Assembly: GCA_018899795.1 (NCBI GenBank)
Contig: JAHIHJ010000304.1
Coordinates: 1-5,718 of the forward strand
Direction of reading: 5' to 3'
DNA length: 5,718 nucleotides
Source of the DNA: Methanobacteriota archaeon
GTDB lineage: Archaea; Halobacteriota; Methanosarcinia; Methanosarcinales; Methanoperedenaceae
The notes under the pieces were generated by a model, which was not told the DNA's origin, did no database searches, and saw only the letters and a program-made list of their open reading frames with translations. Position 1 is the stretch's first letter. Each line of letters opens with the position of its first letter. Made by a program: the position numbers and the translations under genes. Below, in pieces: positions 1 to 5,718 of the stretch.

Positions 1-1
1 A

Positions 2-94
2 AGTTTAATGGTCACTCTGACCAGTATGTCTGAGAATGAATCCAAAGAAAAAGCAAAAACTTCAATTCCTAAACTCAAGAGATGGAAGAAATAG
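2..94 (+). CDS. Possible C-terminal tail of a rightward gene (5' end outside window)
   Basis: This frame is open from the window edge to a TAG at 92-94, giving 30 residues that end in a hydrophilic, lysine-rich tail (SENESKEKAKTS, then IPKLKRWKK). Such a charged tail is a plausible end for an archaeal protein. The frame stops 41 bp before the stop codon of the leftward operon, so the two genes would converge without overlap. No leftward gene can be read through the same stretch. The part visible is too short to identify a family, and a chance open frame of this length is quite possible. The call is an inference from composition and layout. Confidence 0.35.
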   Translation, partial: SLMVTLTSMSENESKEKAKTSIPKLKRWKK

Positions 95-106
95 TATTTT
101 GAAAAA
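44..106 (-). terminator. Candidate U-tract terminator of the leftward operon
   Basis: Read on the minus strand just past the stop of the 771-aa gene there are three T5 runs, at 106-102, 59-55 and 52-48; the last two are separated by only two bases and followed by another T3. Archaeal RNA polymerase is known to terminate at U-rich tracts without needing a hairpin, and I see no strong stem here. The position is right for the end of the operon, but part of the tract overlaps the possible converging reading frame, where the same bases encode lysines. Confidence 0.35.
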
Positions 107-135
107 CGTTGTTCTTCTCTGCAGCGCACAACATG

Positions 136-2451
136 CTACCAAAGCAGATCAGCGATCCTTCTTAATAAGACCTCAGCGCTGTAAAGCAAGAGCGCTGCCA
201 GCAGGAAGACAGGTCTCATATCTATGACCTGCTTGACCATGCCTGTTTTTCTAGCTGTTATTTCAGGTATCAGCTGTTCAAGCCGAGACCGATCAAATAC
301 ATGACCGCCGCCCGCTGTTATTATCCCTGCTATCAATTCGTTATTGCCAGTTTCCCGGTATTCTTTTGGTTCGTTCACGGCAACTGTATAGCCTGAAATG
401 TCATGGAATCCTGTTGAATTCGGATAAACAGCTGTATGGAACTGCCTATCCCCGGCCCTTACAAACTGCAGCTGTGTGCCGTCAAAGGAAAGGACGGGCT
501 CGCTGTCAGAGGAAAAAAGCACATCAACAGGTTCACCGACTTCCCCGTCCAGAGCGCGTAGTTCCAGACCATCCGGTGTCCCGATAGCATAGTTTATCGA
601 GCTCGCGATGAGCCTTGAATTCCCTGCCCCGTACAGCGCAGGCGCCCAGGCATTCCCGTTATCCACGGTTATCGAGACCACCCTTCCCAGCCCTGCTCTC
701 CAGGAAGTTATGACCGGATTGCCGTTCCCTGTCATTACAAGCGCCTGTGCGTTCTGCTTTGCATGCACGTTATTATAACCGTAAACCGTTGCGTTAAGCA
801 CGAAGTCCTGTGTAATAAAGTGACCGCTGTTCATTATCAGAAGCGGATAGCCATCTCCCCTGTCCCTGCTTTCTTTTTCGCCGAATAACACTTTAATGCC
901 GTGAGCAGCATCCCGTCTGAGGTATCCGCCGCCTCCTGCTTCTGCAAGCCGCATCATGAACTCTACATCCGTATCCCCGCCCACCCCGATAGCATATATC
1001 GATATTCCCCCATCCGACATGGAACGGGCGGCTTTTATTGATGCATCGCTGTCAGCCACCGCGCCGTCAGATATCACAATTACATTCCTTCCGCCATCGA
1101 AATCCCTTAGCATATCGTGCGCGACGGCAAGTGCAGGCGATAGGTGCGTCGTTCCCCCGTACCTGAGCCGCTGTATGGCATCTTCGGCATCAGACCTTTC
1201 TGCATACTGCGCGAACGGCACGACCGTATGCGGGGCATTATTGAATGCGATCACTCCAATGAGATCCCCGGCGCTGAGGTCATCAAGAACCTGGATCGCA
1301 AGCCCCTTTTCAACTCCGAGTTTGGGTTCGGTGCCAGAGATGTCGCCTGTGCTTCCGGATATATCCACGATAAGCACAACTGCGGTTTTAGCGCTTTTGG
1401 GAGGAACTCCACCGTATTTTACAGGGATTAGCTGTTCGAACAGGGGTAGTTTATTGTAGTCAGAATAAGCATCAGGACCTCCAACAACAACAAGACCTCC
1501 GCCATTTATGACATAATCGCTCAGGGTAAGGGCATCGGAAAAAGACAGCTTTTTTGCGCTCACGTCATCCAGGATGACAGCCTTATATCTCGAGGCATCT
1601 GCCGGACTGGAGGCGGTATCTACTGAATATGATCCCTTTATTATCTGCGATAGCGGGGAATCCTCATCCGATATGAAAAGAACCTGCGGTCGTGGCGCCA
1701 CATGCACTGATCTGTAAAAAACATTGTTCTGCGGGAATTCGTCATCTAATGCTGTCAGTTCTGCTTTCATTTCATGAGACCCGACGCTTTTAAAGGAATA
1801 TGTCAGTGGGATCCGCTTTCCGCCGTTCATATGATCGCTGTAAACGACTTTGCCGTCGATCAATATCTTCAGGTCGCCTTCGATATCTCCCGTGGTCTTG
1901 ATATTTACACTAAAAGCGGACTGCGTATCAAGAAAAGCAGCAGCATCGCCTTCTATCGAAACCCCAATGTCCTTTTTCACTGGCTCCTGCCTGAGATAAT
2001 ATACTGTTGCATTAAGGCTTCGCGCAAAAGAAACGGCTTCAGGAATGCTTCTACCGTCATTGTTATTCCCATCGCTTATAAGAAGTATGCTGCCTTCCCC
2101 CCTCACGTTCCTGATAATAGCGTCGCCAATGGGAGAGCTTGTGCCTGATATATAGTCAATGGCAGTTGGCGTCCGGTTCGAAAGGTAACCGTAAATTTCA
2201 TCAGACGGAGGAAAAAGGCGCATGCTCTCAGTCCTGTCTGCTATTATAGTTATATCAGCAGTCCCTGTCATCCCCTGAACAAACTCTTCTGTGTAGGGCG
2301 AGGCTATCGAGAGCAAAATGATGGAAATTATCACAAGCTTTGATGCAACAAGAAAAATTGCTTTTGCTCCTCTCGGTTTTAGGTAGTACAGGATAGCAAG
2401 TATAACAGGGATTACCATGAAAACGGCAAGAGGATATTGAAATTGTATCAT
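136..2451 (-). CDS. Membrane-anchored protein with two VWA domains and a split amidotransferase-like fold
   Basis: A 771-aa protein, probably a surface-exposed part of a Bat-like envelope complex; no enzymatic reaction is predicted. In order: TM helices at about 7-23 and 33-50 with a basic loop (K25 to K38); VWA domain 1 at about 65-155, with MIDAS motifs D72-R-T74-E-S76 and ISDG (D127); a beta-sandwich at about 160-252 ending DDEFPQNNVFYRS; a Rossmann/amidotransferase-like half starting QVLFISD (256-262) and reaching GGGLVVVGG (317-325); VWA domain 2 at about 355-525, with canonical D363-I-S365-G-S367, GGTT (T434/T435) and ISDG (D462); the second amidotransferase-like half with PV-x3-W-x2-G-x-GRVV (579-592); and a C-terminal TM at about 746-762 followed by RR. 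There is no cysteine, so the fold cannot have the usual catalytic nucleophile. The two-VWA arrangement resembles bacterial VWA/GATase1-like proteins as I recall them. The start overlaps the upstream stop as ATGA and is preceded by a G6 ribosome site. Last gene of the operon. Confidence 0.9.
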   Translation of the reverse strand: MIQFQYPLAVFMVIPVILAILYYLKPRGAKAIFLVASKLVIISIILLSIASPYTEEFVQGMTGTADITIIADRTESMRLFPPSDEIYGYLSNRTPTAIDYISGTSSPIGDAIIRNVRGEGSILLISDGNNNDGRSIPEAVSFARSLNATVYYLRQEPVKKDIGVSIEGDAAAFLDTQSAFSVNIKTTGDIEGDLKILIDGKVVYSDHMNGGKRIPLTYSFKSVGSHEMKAELTALDDEFPQNNVFYRSVHVAPRPQVLFISDEDSPLSQIIKGSYSVDTASSPADASRYKAVILDDVSAKKLSFSDALTLSDYVINGGGLVVVGGPDAYSDYNKLPLFEQLIPVKYGGVPPKSAKTAVVLIVDISGSTGDISGTEPKLGVEKGLAIQVLDDLSAGDLIGVIAFNNAPHTVVPFAQYAERSDAEDAIQRLRYGGTTHLSPALAVAHDMLRDFDGGRNVIVISDGAVADSDASIKAARSMSDGGISIYAIGVGGDTDVEFMMRLAEAGGGGYLRRDAAHGIKVLFGEKESRDRGDGYPLLIMNSGHFITQDFVLNATVYGYNNVHAKQNAQALVMTGNGNPVITSWRAGLGRVVSITVDNGNAWAPALYGAGNSRLIASSINYAIGTPDGLELRALDGEVGEPVDVLFSSDSEPVLSFDGTQLQFVRAGDRQFHTAVYPNSTGFHDISGYTVAVNEPKEYRETGNNELIAGIITAGGGHVFDRSRLEQLIPEITARKTGMVKQVIDMRPVFLLAALLLYSAEVLLRRIADLLW

Positions 2452-4244
2452 ATATCCCCCCTGTGCTTCAGGTAATAGAGTTCAAGAGCCAGAAGAATAA
2501 TGGCAAATATGGAAAAAAGAACAACGAGGTGAATCTTTTCAATTTTTGTGCCGAATGTCTTTTCAGACCCTGTATTATCGGAATCCGTATTATCAGACTT
2601 TGTATTATCTATTTTTCTTACCGTGATATCCGACTCTTTTTCATCAAGAAGGTTTGCGGCTATCGTCTTGTCCCCGATCTCATAGAACCCGGCATCGCCA
2701 AGATAAAGGTCAGAGGTCTCAATAGTGGAGCTCGGCGCAGCTACTGTTTTTTCGGTACCAAGCGGCAGGACGGTACCAGTTTTAAAATTAAGTTCAGCGG
2801 CGGCAGGAAATGAAGATTCAAGTAGCCTGTACCAGAATATCGGATATGATGTCTGGAGATGGAAATCTCCCCACCTGTCGTTAATTCCAAGATAAACTAC
2901 CCTGCCCGCACCCACATTCCAGTATGCCAGTACCGGTCCATCCTGAGCAGAGGCTAATGATGCTGCTCCATCTTTGAGCGCAGCTCTCAGGTAACCCGAT
3001 ACTCCAAATTCAAGCCCTGCTGTCATGTCGGTCTCTGAGACCTTAAAGCCAGAGGGTTTTGCTCTTCCCGATACCTCAACAGGCAGGAGCCCTTTTGTAT
3101 CAATGAAAGCAAGTTCTTCCTCTGCTTCAAAGACAAGCGTCCCTCCCCCCTCAACAAAAATACGCAGGTCGTCCATTGTTCCGGGCAGCAGTGAATCTCT
3201 TGAGTAATTGTGCAGCACGACAATACTGTGGTCAGGTTTTCGAGGCGCCCGCACGAAAGTAGTTTCCTCAACTTCCACACCTGGAATGGAATTAAAAGCG
3301 ATAGATACAGGGGCGGTCTCAATTATATCGCTCAGGATAAGAACCCTTTTTTTTGAAATAACAGGCATGCTGATATACAGTACATTATCTGCATGGAGGT
3401 CATCATGAGGCTCAAGGGATATTGTATTTTTCCCCGGGCGAACAGGGATGCTGAAATATTCCTTTGAGCCTGGTTTTATGCTCCGGGTTTGTGATATGCC
3501 GCCATCCAGCCCGACTGTAATATCTTTTTCGGAAGCATCGTAATTTTTTACCGTGAATTTAACGGAATTCTCCGAAACCAGAGCATCTATTATCCCGATA
3601 TTGCTCCTGGCAGCCCCAACCTGCCTGTAATCCACAGGGATGCTTTTTGCTTCGAGCATCTTTTTCGCAAATGTTATGTCCTGACCTGAGAAATCAGATA
3701 TTACGACGATCTTTGATCCGTCTTTGCCTGCCAGTTCAGCAGCCAGGAGCATGGCATCGGAAAGATCGGTGCCTGTGGAGCTGGCTCTCTGAGCCCTGAG
3801 TTCCGGAATGGCTTTCTGGATGTCAGCGTCTTTAAAAAGCAGCAGCGGTGTACCGCCTGCGAGTATCAGGCTCGTCTTTCCATCTTTGATGTATCCTGAA
3901 GCGATATCTACTGCTTGTGAGAACCTGTCGGAACTTACATCAGTGGAAGACATGCTTGCAGAATTATCCAGTACTATAACTGTGCTGCTGTATGGCGTAT
4001 TTGTAGAGAAATAAGGGTTTACAAGACTAAAGACGATAATGGTTATGGCAGCAAGCTGGATGAGAAGAAGCGGGTCACGGATAAGTGTTTTAAAGAATGA
4101 CCTTAAATCTCTTTTTTTCCCGGCAGAAATAAGCAGCATGATCGAGGGCATTTTGAGAATTTTTGGCTTTGGTTTGAGCAGGTATAAAATAATAACAGGC
4201 ACAAGGAGCAGCAGTAATACCAGGGATGAAGGGTTTTCCAGCAT
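2448..4244 (-). CDS. BatA-like membrane protein with one VWA domain
   Basis: A 598-aa protein of the BatA/two-anchor type. In order: TM1 at about 7-23; a strongly basic loop (KPKPKILKMPS, then KKRDLR); TM2 at about 57-75 ending VNPYF, like the usual end of this anchor domain; a VWA domain at about 86-210 with MIDAS motifs D93-N-S95-A-S97, TGTD (157-160) and ISDF (D184); a beta-sandwich at about 213-295 ending DDLHADNVLYIS; a Rossmann/amidotransferase-like region from RVLILSD (300-306) through GGG (366-368) to PV-x3-W-x2-G-x-GRVV (437-450); a DNT-rich linker at 546-562; TM3 at about 572-590 and a KHR tail. It has no cysteine, so it should not act as an amidotransferase. VWA domains with an intact MIDAS bind a divalent metal and protein partners, which suggests a scaffold or binding role outside the membrane. 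The start lies 1 nt after the upstream stop and has AGGA at 4253-4250, 5 nt ahead. Its scaffold matches the next gene, so the two are probably distant paralogues. Confidence 0.92.
   Translation of the reverse strand: MLENPSSLVLLLLLVPVIILYLLKPKPKILKMPSIMLLISAGKKRDLRSFFKTLIRDPLLLIQLAAITIIVFSLVNPYFSTNTPYSSTVIVLDNSASMSSTDVSSDRFSQAVDIASGYIKDGKTSLILAGGTPLLLFKDADIQKAIPELRAQRASSTGTDLSDAMLLAAELAGKDGSKIVVISDFSGQDITFAKKMLEAKSIPVDYRQVGAARSNIGIIDALVSENSVKFTVKNYDASEKDITVGLDGGISQTRSIKPGSKEYFSIPVRPGKNTISLEPHDDLHADNVLYISMPVISKKRVLILSDIIETAPVSIAFNSIPGVEVEETTFVRAPRKPDHSIVVLHNYSRDSLLPGTMDDLRIFVEGGGTLVFEAEEELAFIDTKGLLPVEVSGRAKPSGFKVSETDMTAGLEFGVSGYLRAALKDGAASLASAQDGPVLAYWNVGAGRVVYLGINDRWGDFHLQTSYPIFWYRLLESSFPAAAELNFKTGTVLPLGTEKTVAAPSSTIETSDLYLGDAGFYEIGDKTIAANLLDEKESDITVRKIDNTKSDNTDSDNTGSEKTFGTKIEKIHLVVLFSIFAIILLALELYYLKHRGDI
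2456..2461 (-). promoter_or_regulatory. G-rich ribosome binding site of the two-VWA gene
   Basis: On the minus strand a GGGGGG run lies 4 nt before the ATG at 2451-2449. It can pair with the CCUCC core of the archaeal 16S 3' end. It sits inside the last codons of the upstream gene, which supports this start and coupled translation through the ATGA overlap at 2451-2448. Confidence 0.6.
2571..2610 (-). repeat. Three-copy 15-bp tandem repeat in the BatA-like gene
   Basis: On the plus strand GTATTATC occurs at 2572-2579, 2587-2594 and 2602-2609, exactly 15 bp apart. The repeat is in frame and encodes a five-residue unit, read as DNTKS, DNTDS and DNTGS, in the linker just before the C-terminal TM helix. 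A whole-codon unit can change copy number without breaking the frame. Confidence 0.75.
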
Positions 4245-4245
4245 A

Positions 4246-4995
4246 TCAGTCCTGAACTGAGAGATTCGTAAAATAATTTTTGACTATCTGTTGATATACT
4301 GCGGGTACTGCTTCCTGATACATCTCAGAAGATGACGCTTCAGGCGGGAATAGCTTTGAATACCCGGAAACCTGTTTTCCATCTCCCCGGACATTGGGTT
4401 CGCTCCCCTGGCTGCGATATACCAGAACGCCCAGTGAATCATTCCCTATTTTCACGACGGACGGTTCTTCAAAGATATCCGGTTCTGCGCCGCTTCCTGT
4501 CTTTTCCGGAAGGTTGATGGCGGTCGGACCTTCGGTCTGCATTGGATTTTTCGGTGAATGGATGAGCGCAGAGGACAGTACGAAAGTTACGAGCAGAAGG
4601 ATAACAGCCGTCCTTATACCCAGACGTGATGTGGATATGAACGAAGAATATTTAACACTATCCATATCAGAACTGACCGAAGCAGCAAGGTCATCTACAA
4701 CTGCATTTTTCTCATCCCTGCTGTCGTAAAGGGCGCCGAGCCGTTCCCTGAGTGATGGATAACGTTTTTCAATGAGCTTTATTATGTTCGCATCAGTCCT
4801 GTATCTTAACGCTATAAAGAAAAACAGTACTGGCGGCAGGAACAGCGCCCACATGGAGCTTATCCCGGCATACGAAAGAACAACAAATAGCGATAAAAAG
4901 ATAATTACGGCATCCAGGGCGGTTTCCACAACCCTGAACCTGATAAGGACATGTTTTAATTCTTTAATTCTTAATATTGGTTTATACATGGTCAT
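4246..4995 (-). CDS. Three-TM protein of the VWA operon, family not recognised
   Basis: A 249-aa membrane protein. TM helices are at about 27-43, 48-64 and 127-145, and there is no signal peptide. The basic N-terminus and the charged stretch 65-126 (RYRTD..., then IEKRYPSLRERLGALYDSRDEKNAVV) should be cytoplasmic, which puts the C-terminal tail (146-249) outside. The pattern around YPSLRERLGALYD followed by a conserved-looking N-x-VV recalls DUF4175-like and other proteins found beside bacterial BatA genes; this is recall, not a search result. The tail is low in structure, rich in Pro, Ser and Glu, and ends in YQEAVPAVYQQIVKNYFTNL, a compact amphipathic segment that could bind a partner. Sequons occur at N185-D-S and N244-L-S, both in the predicted outside part. 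The start is 7 nt after the upstream stop with no Shine-Dalgarno match; a second in-frame ATG at 4989-4987 is equally possible. It probably works with the two VWA proteins encoded immediately downstream. Confidence 0.85.
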   Translation of the reverse strand: MTMYKPILRIKELKHVLIRFRVVETALDAVIIFLSLFVVLSYAGISSMWALFLPPVLFFFIALRYRTDANIIKLIEKRYPSLRERLGALYDSRDEKNAVVDDLAASVSSDMDSVKYSSFISTSRLGIRTAVILLLVTFVLSSALIHSPKNPMQTEGPTAINLPEKTGSGAEPDIFEEPSVVKIGNDSLGVLVYRSQGSEPNVRGDGKQVSGYSKLFPPEASSSEMYQEAVPAVYQQIVKNYFTNLSVQD

Positions 4996-5002
4996 TAGCT
5001 TT

Positions 5003-5473
5003 TTAACGCTTCAGTTCAGTATCGATGTTTTTGAAATCCTGCTGGATAACAGTTTCATTTGCGCCGTTTTCAACATGGGTTTTCAACGTGCCGATCAGTC
5101 TTTGAAGAACATTCTTTGAGACTGTGCAGCTGGTGCTCGCAATATCATAGTTCTGCTGGCATTCGAAAAACTCCTGCTGGAGGGAAGCAAGTTCCCTGTT
5201 GATTTCCTCAAGTTCACGCGTTTTTGTGTCCAGCTTTGCAGCAAGCGCAAATTCCCTGTTTGCGGATACATTGATTTCGCTGATATTATAATAAAGGTCT
5301 TTCTGTTTCATCGTAAGATCTTTTAGAGTTTGATTGAAATCCTCGAAAGATCTTTCGTAACCTGACTTCATGTCATCGTATCTCATCTGGTAAAAAACAG
5401 ATGTGCCGACAAGAGCTAGCAGCAGGATCAGAATAATATAGATCAATTTCAGATTGACATCTCGTTCCATCAT
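5003..5473 (-). CDS. Small membrane-anchored coiled-coil protein, first gene of the operon
   Basis: A 156-aa protein that I do not recognise. Residues 9-28 form a single TM helix (LKLIYIILILLLALVGTSVF) after a short N-terminus, so a type II arrangement with the C-terminal part outside is likely. Residues about 33-108 are highly charged with leucines at heptad-like spacing (TRELEEINRELASLQQEFFE), typical of a coiled coil. It has the only two cysteines in the four operon proteins, C105 and C116, near the end of the coiled coil. Four N-glycosylation sequons (N47-Q-T, N63-I-S, N68-V-S, N139-E-T) are all in the predicted outside part. The ATG at 5473 lies 25 nt from the centre of a TATA-like box with no Shine-Dalgarno sequence, which fits a leaderless start; the second codon is also ATG. 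Its position at the head of the operon suggests a structural or assembly role in the same complex, which is inference. Confidence 0.82.
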   Translation of the reverse strand: MMERDVNLKLIYIILILLLALVGTSVFYQMRYDDMKSGYERSFEDFNQTLKDLTMKQKDLYYNISEINVSANREFALAAKLDTKTRELEEINRELASLQQEFFECQQNYDIASTSCTVSKNVLQRLIGTLKTHVENGANETVIQQDFKNIDTELKR

Positions 5474-5493
5474 GTAAAAATATGTTAATGAAG

Positions 5494-5502
5494 TACTTAT
5501 AA
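5494..5502 (-). promoter_or_regulatory. TATA box of the leftward VWA operon
   Basis: The minus strand reads TTATAAGTA here, a good match to archaeal TATA boxes. Its centre at about 5498 is 25 nt from the first base of the ATG at 5473, the usual distance from TATA box to transcription start, so the mRNA should begin at or next to the start codon. The bases between (for example ACATATTTTTAC just before ATG) contain no purine-rich ribosome site. Confidence 0.6.
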
Positions 5503-5561
5503 CCAGCGTCCTCTCGCTTATCGACTTGTGGACTCTATTTATTAAAAAGGTGCGAATGTTA

Positions 5562-5570
5562 TTTATATAA
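5562..5570 (+). promoter_or_regulatory. TATA box of the DUF373 gene
   Basis: TTTATATAA is a near-ideal archaeal TATA box. Its centre at 5566 lies 26 nt before the A of the ATG at 5592, which predicts a leaderless transcript; the bases before the ATG (GCTAATATTGGATTACA) have no Shine-Dalgarno match. The box is flanked by ATGTT (5556-5560) and AACAT (5570-5574), a perfect 5-bp inverted repeat. Confidence 0.7.
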
Positions 5571-5591
5571 ACATGCTAATATTGGATTACA

Positions 5592-5718
5592 ATGCAGACA
5601 TTGATAATCTGTATAGACCGTGACAACGATCTAGGGGAAAAGGCTGGTGTATCAAGCCCGATAATAGGCAGAGCAGATAACCTTGATGCCGCTATCAAGC
5701 TGGCTGCCGCCGACCCTG
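5592..5718 (+). CDS. DUF373 family membrane protein, N-terminal part (3' end outside window)
   Basis: Forty-two codons are present before the window edge. The start [15 protein letters not shown], followed by [16 protein letters not shown] and [11 protein letters not shown], matches the N-terminus of archaeal DUF373 proteins as I know them: a hydrophobic strand, the IDRD-N-DLG motif, then a G-x-SPIIGR segment. The family is found in archaea and is predicted to have a soluble N-terminal domain and several C-terminal TM helices; its function is unknown. The gene is divergent from the VWA operon and shares the 118-bp promoter region with it. No ATG upstream in this frame improves the match, and the TATA spacing supports the start at 5592. 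Nothing in the visible part links it functionally to the VWA genes. Confidence 0.85.
   Translation, partial: MQTLIICIDRDNDLGEKAGVSSPIIGRADNLDAAIKLAAADP

Noticed and set aside
36..227. A 63-codon plus-strand open frame at the left end
   Set aside because: It overlaps the C-terminal TM region of the 771-aa gene. It competes with the more protein-like tail in the frame ending at 94 and has no ribosome site or promoter.
956..1459. A 167-codon plus-strand open frame
   Set aside because: It lies wholly within VWA domain 2 of the 771-aa gene on the other strand. Its translation has no recognisable domain, while the minus-strand frame has intact MIDAS motifs.
2571..2610. CRISPR-like repeat
   Set aside because: There are only three 8-bp identical cores at 15-bp spacing without distinct spacers, and they are in frame within a gene.
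3023..3322. A 99-codon minus-strand frame inside the BatA-like gene
   Set aside because: It is an alternative frame within a continuous, well-conserved coding sequence. The main frame shows no sign of a frameshift around it.
136..4244. Enzymatic glutamine amidotransferase activity of the two VWA proteins
   Set aside because: Neither protein has any cysteine or a Cys-His-Glu triad arrangement; only the fold pattern is suggested.
4394..5119. Plus-strand open frames opposite the 249-aa and 156-aa genes
   Set aside because: They are antisense shadows with biased composition. The minus-strand frames have clear TM helices and coiled-coil patterns.
5505..5535. Hairpin or operator in the middle of the divergent region (AGCG...CGCT and GTCC...GGAC)
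   Set aside because: The arms are only 4 bp long and the two possible pairings overlap; this is expected by chance.

Overview
The window looks like chromosomal DNA of a euryarchaeon, most likely of the Methanosarcinales or Methanoperedens kind. The lineage is an inference. It rests on the start of a DUF373 protein (an archaeal family), AT-rich TATA boxes about 25 nt ahead of ATG codons that lack a Shine-Dalgarno sequence, frequent ATA isoleucine codons and moderate GC content. I see no rRNA, tRNA, CRISPR array or insertion sequence.

Layout, left to right. Positions 2-94 hold what may be the lysine-rich C-terminal tail of a rightward gene cut by the window edge. From 5473 down to 136 runs a compact leftward cluster of four genes: a small membrane-anchored coiled-coil protein (156 aa), a three-TM protein with a C-terminal outside tail (249 aa), a BatA-like VWA protein (598 aa), and a larger protein with two VWA domains (771 aa). 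Their junctions are 7 nt apart, 1 nt apart and a 4-nt ATGA overlap, so they are almost certainly one operon. A 118-bp divergent promoter region (5474-5591) separates this operon from the rightward DUF373 gene, of which only 42 codons are present.

How the genes may work together: the two VWA proteins share one scaffold. Each has two N-terminal TM helices with a very basic loop between them, a VWA domain with a metal-ion-dependent adhesion site (MIDAS), a beta-sandwich, a Rossmann/class I glutamine amidotransferase-like fold and a C-terminal TM helix. The 771-aa protein carries a second, canonical VWA domain inserted in the amidotransferase-like fold. By the positive-inside rule the large domains face outside the cell. 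All four proteins can be placed in the membrane with extracytoplasmic parts, which suggests an envelope complex comparable to the bacterial Bat proteins. The MoxR ATPase and DUF58 protein that usually accompany such genes are not in this window, and the operon's own 5' end is visible. The function is unknown. The most interesting points are the inserted second VWA domain, the missing MoxR/DUF58 partners, the sequon-rich coiled-coil first gene and the two back-to-back leaderless promoters.
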